Part shown: one piece after another, positions 23,049 through 32,871 of the stretch | How the letters are laid out: each line of letters opens with the position of its first letter | Position numbering within the stretch: the stretch's first letter is position 1 | Assembly: GCA_028583605.1 (NCBI GenBank) | Contig: CM053334.1 | Span: forward strand, 21,104,618 to 21,168,617 | Reading direction: 5' to 3' | From: Dastarcus helophoroides | Lineage: Eukaryota; Arthropoda; Insecta; Coleoptera; Bothrideridae | DNA length: 64,000 bases | Made by a program: the position numbers and the translations under genes | The notes under the pieces: model-generated | The model's input: the letters and a program-made list of their open reading frames with translations, nothing else | Databases searched by the model: none | What the model was told of the DNA's origin: nothing

Positions 23049-23819
23049 CGATCTCCCTTCTACCTTTCGGTGTCGGGATTAATAATAATAGCTATTTTCT
23101 TTTCCTTTATAGGTTTTCTAGGAATTTTTTCCACTCTTTTCTATCTTGTGCTAATTGTTTTGCTTCTGTTGTTGTTTGTTTCTTTCTCCTGAGTATTTTT
23201 CCTATTATGTTGTCCCAGGTTTCTTTCGGTCTACCTCTATCGTTTTTGATGGCTGGTTTTTACTAATCTGCTATCCTCCATTCGTTGTAAGTGTCCCCAC
23301 CATGCCAATTGCCTTTGTTCGACATATTCTAATATTGTTTCTAGTTCTGTTCTTATGTCCGTGTTCCTTATTTTATCTCTTCTTGTGATTTCTTTGACTG
23401 CTCTTAGGTATTTCATTTCTATGGCTGTATTTTATTTTTCGTTTTTTCTCCAGTATCCATGTTTCGCTTTCGTACGTGAGCATAGGTCTGAAGATTGTAT
23501 GGAATATTGTTATTTTTGTTGTCTTGGAAATTTCCTTCTTGCTGATAAATTCGTCTTTTAGTAGATGGTATGTGTTTATGGCTTTTTGCGTTCTCTCCAT
23601 TATGTCCTTTTCTTGGCTTCCACTGCTGTCTATTATCGTGCCGAGATACTTGAATTGCATCACCTGTTCGATATCGTTATCTTGTATCTTTATGTTAATC
23701 TTTTCTTGTTTCATTGTTATCAATATTGCTTTGCTTTTTTTTTGGTGTTTATTTTCATTCTGTTTTTTCTAATATTCTGTTCCATGTATTTATGTTATTT
23801 TGTAATCCTCTTTATGTAT
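23047..23819 (-). mobile_element. Non-LTR retrotransposon, 3' segment (end of reverse transcriptase)
   Basis: A minus-strand ORF at 23723-23373 encodes the conserved region after the catalytic motifs of a LINE reverse transcriptase (FKYLGTIIDSS, then KAINTYHLLKDEF and PMLTYESETW). The upstream part (LQNNINTWNRILEKTE) is readable to 23819, where the gypsy integrase fragment begins. The remainder to 23047 is decayed, with multiple stops, then the TA tail. About 300 residues of the central RT, including its catalytic Asp-Asp, are absent from both flanks of the intervening block. Confidence 0.85.
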
Positions 23820-25062
23820 TAGTCACTATTATACTATTATTATAAGCATCCACTTCCATAGGACCTACTAAATCTAAGTACACTTTTTGAAAAGTAGAAG
23901 ATGTTGTTGTCGTAACATTCATGGGTTCCCTATTAGGTATGGAATATTTATAACGTTGGCAATCATCGCACTTTTTAACAAATTTTTCAACATCTCGTCG
24001 TAAACCTGGCCAGGAATAATACTTTTTGACATTGTTAAACATACGATTAATGCCCGCATGACCTCCTGTAGGTAACATATGAAAATCATTTAATATAATT
24101 TGTCGCGACTCTAAGTCAGAAACGTTCTGTTTTCCTCTAATAATTGATATTTTTATGCCTGCTTTTTTAATATCTTTACTTTTCCTTTTGGCGTCATTTA
24201 ATAAATGTCTCGATAGTGCGCATTCTTTATCTAATATTATTACAATATTTAAAATGTTAAATTCATGATAAATATATTTCAGGTCTCTCAACAATGCACC
24301 TAATGCTCTCGCTGATCGAGTTTCCTGATTAACAAAAATTATTCCCGGGGTTTTATCATAAATTATATTATTCGAGACAAAATCATAATTGTTTTGGCTA
24401 TTCAATAAATTGTCAAAATCGGTTACCGATAACGGTCGCAATTCAACCGAATCTTTGGGACGGTTCAGCAACTCAACAATACCAGGGTGATCAAGCCTGC
24501 TATGTTGAACTGAGCCTGTATTTTCAAGTTCATTGCTTTCTTCTTTATAAGACTGAGCTCTAGTGGTTACAAAAACTGTTTCGGATATTGTATTATTTAA
24601 ATCTTTTAATTTATTTGACGTTATTTTGGTTCGTGATAACGCATCGGCTACTACATTCTCCTTACCTTTAATATATTTTACGACATAATCATACTCTTCA
24701 AGTATTAGCCTAAATTTTATTAATCTACTAGAAGGATCCGTCATGCTAAAAAGATAGATTAGCAGACGCTGATCTGATAAAATTGTGAACTTTCTGCCAA
24801 ATAAATATGGTCTAAAATGCTTTACTGCCCATACTATGGCAAGAAGTCCTTTTTCTATAGTGGAGTAATTTTTCTCAAATTTATTTAATGATCTACTGGC
24901 ATATGCAACAGGTTTATCGTTACCATTTGACAGAACTGCACCTATTGAATATCCTGAGGCATCGGTTTTTAAAACAAAGTTATTGGATTCGGAAAAATCG
25001 GGAAACTGTAAAACTGGAGGCGAAATTAACGCTTCCTTCAAATTTTCAAAGCTTGTTGACAC
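23820..25062 (-). mobile_element. Gypsy pol: RNase H and N-terminal integrase, truncated
   Basis: This 416-codon minus-strand frame begins in the RT connection region and has RNase H motifs (KTDASGYSIGAVLSN, and SDQRLLIYL). An integrase zinc-binding module (H, GGHAGINRMF, CDDCQRYK) follows, then the start of the catalytic core (YLDLVGPMEV). It stops abruptly after that first core Asp at 23820, where LINE sequence begins. The remaining integrase, any env and the 3' LTR are missing, so this copy is defective. Confidence 0.92.
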
Positions 25063-25152
25063 TCTCTAGTCCATTCAAATATTACACTTTTTTTAGAAAT
25101 TTTTTAGAAAGTTTGTTTAAAGGTACCGCAATTTCAGCAAAGTTATTTATAT

Positions 25153-25527
25153 TGTTACGGGCTTATCGGTTCGATGGAAATACACGTGATAGATTATACC
25201 CACTTTATTACTGAATTAACTCGGCACACTTCAACTGAACAGTAGCTCACTAATTACTTACTAATTGCTAACCAACTTATTGCACTTGCTTCTAACTGAC
25301 TCCTCGAGGGAAAACTGATCGCCTTTTTATAGTTTCGGCCGGCGTCTTCCAGAATTTTCGGCAGATAAGGCTTATCGAATGCCGAAATTTCTGGAACGCT
25401 TATCTGCCGTTTGTTTCGTTATCGCGGCCGCTTTCCCCTTATCAGAACCTTCTAGAAACTTTTTTTATTTACTAAATTCTACAATTCTATTCTAAGTCCT
25501 ATTTCATCTATTTACATTGCGTTAAAA
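25153..25527 (-). mobile_element. Solo LTR (375 bp) inserted in gypsy pol
   Basis: It interrupts the pol reading frame between the segment ending NYYRKYI and the one starting NNFAEIAVPL. It is flanked by TATAT on both sides (25148-25152 and 25528-25532), and removing it with one TATAT restores the pol frame at this point. Ends are TGTTACGGG in plus orientation and, at the other end, ttttaacgc, close to the expected TG..CA inversion with one change. Minus-strand promoter signals fit an LTR: actataaaaagg, an initiator-like gtcagtt, and aataaa before the end. It belongs to a different family from the host element. Confidence 0.8.
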
Positions 25528-26562
25528 TATATTTTCTATAATAATTTGCAAAAGCTACAAACCGTTTAGTCTCATTTGAGTCTTTTGGGATTGGAAATTT
25601 TTGAATTGCTTCGATTTTTGATGGATCCGGCAAAACACCTTCAGCCGAAATCACATGGCCTAAATACAAGATCTCTTTCTTAAGGAAATCACTCTTTCGG
25701 ATTCAGTTTTAAATTTACGTCTCTTAATCGTTGTAATACTTTAGTTAAATTTTGATTATGGGTAGTTAAATTATTGCCAAAAACTATCAAATCATCCAAA
25801 TAAGTAAACAACTGTCATAATTTAAACCTGACATAGCGATTGTCATTGCTCGTGAAAAAGCGCTGGGACTGATTTTCAACCCCATTGGTAATCGTTTCAT
25901 CTGATATTGACCTCGATCAGTTGTAAAAGCTGTACAATTTCTACTGGACGTTTCTAATTCTATTTGGTAATACCTTGTGACAGATCCAAATGAGAGAAAA
26001 ACATCGCTCCAGACAATGAATCTAAAATATCTGTTATGCAAGGTAAACGAAATTTGTCGTCTTCAATTCGTTTATTTAAAAGTCTATAGTCTATAACGAC
26101 TCGCCATTTTTTATTTCCGTCTTGATCTGCTTTTTTAGGTACTATTAATAAAGGAGATGACCATTTTGATCTTGTCTCTTCAATAATTCCTGTTCTAAGC
26201 ATTTCGTCTATTTGATTATGAATTTTCTGCTTCTGAGAGTTTGGTAAACGATACGGTTTGACATAAACAGGTGTTGCTGACTTTTGCAAGTGAATGGTTT
26301 GTTTGTACACATTAGTAACGGTTAATGGATCACCGTCTAAATAAAAAACGTCTGCATATTTCGCACACACCCTTTGTAAGCTATATTTCTCTGTTTTATT
26401 GAGATGGTCAGTTTTTAGCAAACTCAACAGCTTATCGACCCTATCTACTGAAGCCCTATGTTTATCTGGAAATTGACACAAGTCGTAGTTTGATAATTTG
26501 TGTAATTTAGGAGAAAAGTTCTTTATACAAACTTCCTCATCTCTTGTATTAAGAATTCTCAC
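25528..26562 (-). mobile_element. Gypsy pol: reverse transcriptase region, frame-broken
   Basis: Minus-strand segments at 26562-25960, 26041-25787 and about 25780-25540 carry successive RT motifs: LPNSQKQKIHNQIDEML, WRVVIDYRLLNKRI, FFSHLDLSQG, then the FTTDRGQY.MKRLPMGLK block, and a YLDD box near 25800 in a shifted frame. At least two single-base frame breaks separate them. The order and motifs are those of Ty3/gypsy elements near the 17.6/297 group. It is a non-functional copy. Confidence 0.9.
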
Positions 26563-26957
26563 AGGTATCTGCTTACAATTAGGCTTAACGCTCCTGCAAC
26601 AAACAAATTAATCTCAAGTTCTTTGTAATGCAACGTGAACAAAAATTTTTCGAAATCAATTTTGGCTTTATAAATTTGGAAAAAATCTGAACCTAAAATA
26701 CCATGAATATTTTCTGCAAAATTATTTAACAACAAAAATTCATGATATATAGTTTCATGACCTACATTTAAAGATACATTTGCTGAGCCTTGCGAAAAAG
26801 TATGGCCTGATATTCCAGTTACTTTAACTTTATTCTTGTAATTTATAACTTGATTATGTGAAAGATAAAACAATACATCCGAACCATCATAATTCATTCG
26901 CACAACATTCAATCCAAAAACATTCAAAAGTACCTCAGTTTTCTTTTCATTATTCAC
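26559..26957 (-). mobile_element. Gypsy protease region, altered active site
   Basis: A 132-codon frame overlaps the gag end and the RT start by a few bases, as expected for the protease part of gypsy pol. The downstream HGILGSDFFQIYKAKIDF block is typical of insect gypsy proteases. The expected DTG triad position reads YDGSDV, so the catalytic motif seems to have lost its middle residue. Confidence 0.75.
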
Positions 26958-27913
26958 GAAAAAACGTTCTTTTCACTGGAGCATTTGATGCATTAGCAGT
27001 CATGTCACTTTCCTGACTGTCAGTCATGCAATATGCAGAAACATTTTTCCTGTTAGAATTCCTACCAAAACTTTGGCTACTACTTCGGTTACCTCTCGAT
27101 CTGCAAAAGTTTCCCCTGTTTCTGTAATTATTATTATTATTATTACCTCGATTGCCTGGGTTATTGTAACCCCTACAATAATTTGGACCATTACCACTTC
27201 TATAGTCAGTAGCTAAAGAATTTGATATATATCTACCACGACCTCTAAAATTTTGATAACTGCTACCATGAAAATTGTTTTGGAAATTTAAACGACCCCG
27301 CAAATGAAGTACCTGATTTTGTGTTGGCACCTGGGTTTCTTCGTCTTTTGCACCGCGAATAGCCTCACCTAACGTTATGTAATTTCGCGCTTTTACTATT
27401 ATTCGTAGTTCGTTGCAACTTAAACCGTTAGCAAACGAGCTGATTGCAAAATTTTCGTTTATTGGTTCCAAAATTCTTGCAGCTTGGTCATCATCATTCG
27501 CTTGAGACAAAGTCAATTTTGCCATAAGATCTTCTACACACTTACCAAATTCTTCGATTGACTTACCACTTTGGCGAATTGTTGCTAATTGATTAGATAA
27601 AACAAACGCAGAAGTTTTTGTAATATAATTGCTTTTTAAATCTTTAATTAAAGTTGCACAATCATGATAATTATATTTAAGGCGAATCTTAGCATTTTCA
27701 GTCAATTTGGTTTTTAATATATAATTAATCAGTAAGGGTTTACTATTCTCCGTAAGAATTGTTTCATAAAAGGAAATGGCGTCGATTAACTTTTTTACCG
27801 TTTCCTATGTACCATCCATTGACGGCAAGAAGGCTATTATAGTCTTCTTGATTGACGGTAAGAGAGAAGCCGCGGTTTTTAAGTCAAACTTTTCAGCCAT
27901 TTTTATATTGAAA
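26950..27913 (-). mobile_element. Gypsy gag region
   Basis: It opens at MAEKFDLKTAAS (ATG near 27902), has an in-frame stop shortly after a 33-bp insertion (the tiny palindrome plus its 8-bp duplication), and then runs as a 251-codon frame (27705-26950). The capsid-like part contains IEEFGKCVEDLMAKL and NELRIIVKARNYITLGEAI. The C-terminal part is Asn/Arg/Gly-rich with a GNNNNNNYRNRGNF stretch instead of clear CCHC knuckles. It precedes protease and RT in the order of Ty3/gypsy elements. Confidence 0.85.
27826..27850. mobile_element. Ultra-short palindromic insertion (25 bp) with 8-bp target duplication, copy 1
   Basis: The left arm CAAGAAGGCTAT and right arm ATAGTCTTCTTG are inverted with one mismatch around a single central T. 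ATTGACGG is repeated exactly on both sides (27818-27825 and 27851-27858). It lies in the gypsy gag frame. The 28-bp relative at 51979-52006 shares both 12-bp arms but has an unrelated 8-bp duplication. Confidence 0.75.
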
Positions 27914-27918
27914 GAATC

Positions 27919-28149
27919 TCAATCTTTTGATGAATTTGAAATAATTGATTCAGTTTCTTCCACTTGATATTCTTTTGACCGATTCCTTAAAATAGTTTTA
28001 ATATCATTAAAATATCTATCTATATTTTCTGCACATTGTTTAACTAACTTAAATATTTGTTCATCATTCTTCTGACTATTAAATTCTAATTTGAGTTGTT
28101 CATATTCTTCTTCCAAACTTCTTACTTTTTTAAACTTATGGTTACACAA
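27919..28149 (-). mobile_element. Gypsy leader ORF with predicted coiled coil
   Basis: A 76-codon minus-strand frame (CNHKFKKVRSLEEEYEQLKLEF..) ends just before the gag ATG. The heptad-like Glu/Leu pattern suggests a coiled coil. It may be the N-terminal part of gag separated by a frame break, or a separate leader ORF. Similarity is not established. Confidence 0.45.
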
Positions 28150-28425
28150 TTTTATATTTTTACGTCTCTCATGACTATCTTTACCTAGATTCCTGTGAAA
28201 TACTCTTCATTTCTCTAATACATATTGAAAATGTTTTTCATTAACCATGTCATTCTAACTTATTTTAATTACTAATTTAAATATTACTACTGTTTTTATT
28301 TCTTACACTGTCACTAAGTTTCTTTAAATAGAATACTCACCGGTTTATTTTCGTTTGGTCTCTTTTACTCACTTCTATCAACTTCTGGATAAGTGTATCT
28401 TCCTTCCATGCTGCTGTTCTGCTTC

Positions 28426-28659
28426 TTAAATTTGTTCCTGGGATGCGGTTATTTCTTGGCGTATTTTCTTTTTTAGAAATTTTTTACACCTACCCCAAAT
28501 ATACAGCACAATGGTAATTGCCGCCAGTTCTAAAACGGCTATCACACAAACATCCTTTAGAGTGATTTCGCTTGATGTTGACGTTCCATTTATTCCTGAC
28601 TGGGAATGGGAAATAATTAAATCTTCTTTTTTTTCCTTGCTAACAGTGTTGCCTGCCAA
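28426..28659 (-). mobile_element. Gypsy leader ORF with one transmembrane segment
   Basis: A 77-codon frame starting MAGNTVSKEKKED, located between the primer-binding region and gag. It has a hydrophobic segment of about 19 residues (VCVIAVLELAAITIVLYIW) followed by a basic RCKKFLKKK stretch. The pattern predicts a small membrane-anchored protein or a membrane-binding N-terminus of Gag. I cannot match it to a named family. Confidence 0.5.
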
Positions 28660-28715
28660 ATTAATTTTTAACTAACCGGCGAATTTGGTCTCTAGAAGTG
28701 CTAGCAGGATCGCCA

Positions 28716-29175
28716 TGTAATAATCCTTGTTTGTGGTCACATTGAATGTTACTTATTAAAAAAGACTTCAATCTAGTTAAATTTAAAATAATATTAAATC
28801 TTGACTAGTCTATTACATCGTTGATGGTCAAGTGCCGGTTCTTGACTTCTGTAAACCCCAATAATGTGCATTGCACTTGCACAATTTGCCGAAGCATCAT
28901 TATTAGAGTTTTTACAATATTACGGCAACAAATCTAGACCGACAAACTTATTTTGCTTACACACTATTAACGATTACTAAGGTCTACAACCTAAGTTCAT
29001 CGGTCTTATCATTCTTAATTATTAATCTATATTACATTACATTACAGTAAGTCGTCTGCAAATACGCATTGTCCAATTTTTAATGGTTGTAGTTTCCTCA
29101 TTCCCAGTTTCGGCCTTCCTTGGCCTAGTCTATGGTTGCGGTTGTACATATTTTCAATTTTAAGCACGTTTAACT
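28716..29175 (-). mobile_element. Gypsy 5' LTR (boundaries approximate)
   Basis: In minus orientation the LTR appears to end ..aaggattattaca, directly followed by tggcgatcctgctagc, the expected position and TGGCG start of a gypsy primer-binding site. The upstream boundary is set at agttaaacgtgc (29175) because hAT-like sequence lies beyond; this is less certain. No second LTR exists to confirm it. Confidence 0.55.
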
Positions 29176-29573
29176 GTTTAATTACAGAACATTTAATTGG
29201 TCATTTGTCAAAACTAGATGAAAGTAAAGTCACGCCGAGGACGTTTGTATCTATGGATGTTGCGATGCAACCCGTGATACAAGCTTTGCCTCATCTACGT
29301 GAACTTTGCAATTGCAGTCTAATTTTCATTAGATTCTAATGCAATTAGATTTCAATTGCATCGTAATAAACTTATATATATTCGAATATACAAGGCTTAT
29401 TATCTCAGGAAATCTAAAGTTTTCGAAAAGTAACATTTTGAAAATGTCGAAAGTTTCAGTCGAAATCTTAAAAATGAAAATGTCGAAATTTTCAGTCGAA
29501 ATCTTAAAAATTGTAAAACGCTAAATATTGTCGCAGTACCCCCATTAGTTTTGGCTACGAGCCGCCACTGACA
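29176..29573. mobile_element. hAT element end fragment
   Basis: Read from 29573 leftwards, it starts CAGTGGCGGCTCGTAGCC, a hAT-type terminal repeat similar to that of the 11-kb MITE, and directly abuts LINE sequence (29574). The opposite terminus is absent; the gypsy LTR begins about 400 bp inside. Confidence 0.6.
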
Positions 29574-30686
29574 ATAATAATTCTGTTGCACTTTCTCCCA
29601 TATATTTTAACATTTCTGATGTTATTTTGTCGTATCCTGGGGCTTTTCCATTTTTAAGCGACTGAATTGCTTTTGCAATATCTTCCAGTTTAAAGACTTC
29701 TTCTATTTCTTGATCTTCGATTATGCAATCTGCATCTTCTACTTCTTCTTCTACATATGGAGTTATTTTGCAATAAATCTTGAAAATATTTTTTCCATCT
29801 ATTTATTACTTCAACATCGTTTGTTAATATATCTCCTCTCTCGTCTTTTACGGTTGTGGTGTTCCCTGTTTTCCCTCCTCTCATGTTCTTAATTGTTTTA
29901 TAGAATAGTTTTTGGTTATCCTTGCCATTTTCTTCCAATTTTTTGCCGAACTTTTTCCCAGTTTTTTTTGTTTCACCTTATTTTTCACTATAAACCTTTG
30001 TTATTTATATTCTGCATAATTTTTCTCTTCTGCGTTTTAAATATCTTCTCCATTTTTCTTTTTTATCTTTTATTTTCTGATTTATCTCTTGGTTCTTCCA
30101 TTAGGTTTGTTTCTTATTCTTATATACCTTTAATACACCACATGACTGTTTTGCTGCATCTAAAATATTTGTTTTAAAATGTCTCTAGAGTTCTTCCACT
30201 TTTTTGTTATTTACTTCTTTGTTTGTTAACATATTTTCTGTAAGTTGTTTATAATTTGTTTTTACCTTTTCTTCTCTTAATTTATGTACCCTTATTGTTT
30301 CATAATTTGTTTGTCTTGTTCCATTTGTGTCATTGCTCTCATTTTTCTTGTTTGTTGATTTTAGTTTAGCAATTACCATGTAGTGATCTGTATTCATTTC
30401 TGGTCCTCGTCTTGCTCTGACATCTTGTACTACTTTTCTGTTGTCCTTTTCCACAAGAATATAATCAATTATGGACTTTTCTGTATTGTTTTTACCTTGC
30501 CTGGTATATTTGTGGATATCTTTGTGTTTGTAGAAGCTGTTTGAAACTCTTAGGTTATTCATTTTACAGTATTCTATTAATCTTAACCCGTTATTGTTCT
30601 TTTTATCTTTACCGTGTTTTACTACTACTCCAAAATTTATTCCCTCTTTTCCTACTCTTCCGTTAAGATCTCCTGCTACATATATA
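29574..30686 (-). mobile_element. Non-LTR retrotransposon, middle segment (end of endonuclease, start of RT)
   Basis: Minus-strand reading gives the end of an APE-type endonuclease (SNSFYKHKDIHKYTRQGK, SIIDYILVEKDN, DVRARRGPEMNTDHYMVIAKL, 30562-30185). A linker follows (FYKTIKNMRGGKTGNTTTVKD..INRWKKYFQDLLQN, 29938-29690), then the RT start (GYDKITSEMLKYMGESATELLL) up to 29574. Frames are broken in several places. The mariner element at 30687-32871 separates it from the 5' segment. Confidence 0.85.
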
Positions 30687-32871
30687 CAGGGTGTTACAAA
30701 AGTTCGGGCCGCTACTTCAGGAGCATATTCTACACATTAAAATATGAAAAATGTTGAAATACATTTTTTTCTTTAAATTGCCTCCTAACGGAGATATGAC
30801 CATTTAAAGATGGCGCCCCTAAAGTGGTTTTTTTACTACAAAAAGTTAACGGTTAGTAGCAAAGTCATGAAATTGGGCAAGCAGTTAAAGAATTGGATTA
30901 GGCATATTCTCATGTAACATATTTTTTAAATAAGCAATTGCGTGGTGTGTAGGGGGTTGCCCGCGATTATTTTTTGCCGTAACTTTTTTGTATTGCAATC
31001 TTTCGACACAAAAGTGCCATAATCGTAAAAAGCAACATTTTTTATACAAAAAAGGTATTTTTTCTCAAAGTCGTCTTCGAAATTCTAACTAATTTGTATA
31101 AGAAAAAATAAGTTGGTCATGCAAACTGATCGTAAAGAAAACAATTGTACTTGACAATATCTGCCAGAGATTGACGTTGTGTCACTGATAAAATTTGGTC
31201 GTAAGCTGTAAACTTTAGCAGTTTTTGTTGTCAATAGTAAGTGTAGTAGTTTTTTAACTTTTCATTATTTTGATAAAATGGACTATTCAAATCAAGAAAT
31301 GGCCGATATGCATTTAATGTACGGGCTTGCTAATTGTAATCGTGCTGAAGCAAGACGGCTTTATGCTGAACGTTTTCCTAATAGACACCTACCAGGAGAA
31401 AAATTGTTCCAGAAAATTCATGCTCGTTTATGTGAAACAGGAAATTTTGTTTTCAAAGGCGAACGTGTTGGAAGGCCAAACGCAGAAGTTGCCAATTTAG
31501 AGGAGCGTGTGCTTCAGCGAGTTGAAGAAGATCCATGTGTCAGTACTAGACAACTTGCTTTAGCCGAAGGAGTAAATCACGTAACTATCTGGCGAATTTT
31601 GAAATTTTACCAATTTTACCCCTATCATTTTCAAAGAGTGCAAGGGTTACTTGCTGCTGATTATCCTCCAAGAATAGAATTTTGCAACTGGCTATTGCAT
31701 AAGATCGCTGAAAATGAGAACTTTCCATCGCTCATATTATTTACGGACCAAGCGGGTTTTACCAGAAACGGGATACTTAACTTTCACAACATGCATCAGT
31801 GGCAAGTTGAAAATCCCAATGCAGTTATTCAGTCGAGACATCAGCGACATTTTTCACTTAACATTTGGGGAGGAATAATAGGGGACTCTATAATTGGACC
31901 GTTTTTTTTTACCTCATAGGTTAACAGGAGCATCATGTAGACATTTTTTGCAAACAGAGTTACCCGTGTTACTTGAAAATGTTCCACTCATAACAAGACA
32001 GCGAATGTGGATAATGCACGATGGGACACCTGCCCATTTTAGTGCAGTTGCTAGGGAATTTTTGAATAACAACTATCATCAACGATGGATAGGTCGAGGA
32101 GGTCCGATACCATGGCCAGCTAGGTCTCCTGACCTCAACCCACTCGATTTCTACTTATGGGGACATCTAAAGCAGATCGTCTACTCCACACCAGTTGATA
32201 ATATCAATGATCTTCGTGAACGAATTGAAAATGGATTCAATCAGATTCACAATACACCAGGCATTTGCGAAAGAGTAAGGAGTTCCCTTAGAAGACGAGC
32301 CGAGCAATGTATTGCTGCAGGGGGCAGTAATTTCGAACACTTGCTTTGATTTTTTTTTTCTTAATTTTGTACTATTTTTATATCAATGCAGTTAGTAGTG
32401 GATGAATTAGAAATTTGCAAAACGAATTCTAATAAATGCAACAATTTTGTTTAAACGCTTTTTTCTCGGAAACGGTTACTTTTAGCGACTTTGAGAAAGA
32501 GTACCTTTTTTGTATAAAAAATGTTGCTTTTTACGATTATGGCACTTTTGTGTCGAAAGATTGCAATACAAAAAAGTTACGGCAAAAATAATCGCGGGCA
32601 ACCCCCTACACACCACGCTATTGCTTATTTAAAAAATATGTCACATGAGAATATGCCTAATCCAATTCTTTAACTGCTTGCCCAATTTCATGACTTTGCT
32701 ACTAACCGTTAACTTTTTGTAGTAAAAAAACCACTTTAGGGGCGCCATCTTTAAATGGTCATATCTCCGTTAGGAGGCAATTTAAAGACAAAAATATATT
32801 TCAACATTTTTCATATTTTAATGTGTAGAATATGCTCCTGAAGTAGCGGCCCGGACTTTTGTAACACCCTG
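30687..32871 (+). mobile_element. Tc1/mariner-type transposon, complete, 386-bp inverted repeats
   Basis: The ends are CAGGGTGTTACAAAAGT and its complement (ACTTTTGTAACACCCTG), flanked by TA (30685-30686 and 32872-32873). The inverted repeats extend through 30687-31072 and 32486-32871 with few mismatches, unusually long for mariner. It inserted into the LINE endonuclease coding region. The high arm similarity and single frame break suggest a young copy. Confidence 0.95.
31278..32349 (+). CDS. Mariner-family transposase (DUF4817 plus DDE_3 type), one frame break
   Basis: ATG at 31278 (MDYSNQEMADMHLMYGLANCN) begins a helix-turn-helix N-terminus, followed by a second DNA-binding segment (CVSTRQLALAEGVNHVTIWRILK). 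The catalytic triad is visible: FTDQAGF (first D), WIMHDGTPAHF (second D) and ARSPDLNPLDFYLWG (third D), with 36 residues between the second and third. The frame shifts at a run of nine T at 31902-31910, where the two overlapping ORFs (31278-31919 and 31894-32349) meet; a one-base difference in the run accounts for the break. Without it the product would be about 356 residues, normal for this group. Role: cuts and pastes the surrounding element at TA sites. Confidence 0.9.

Noticed and set aside
29893..30177. Hydrophobic plus-strand ORF resembling a membrane protein
   Set aside because: Antisense to LINE coding sequence; Phe/Leu richness follows from poly-purine coding on the other strand.
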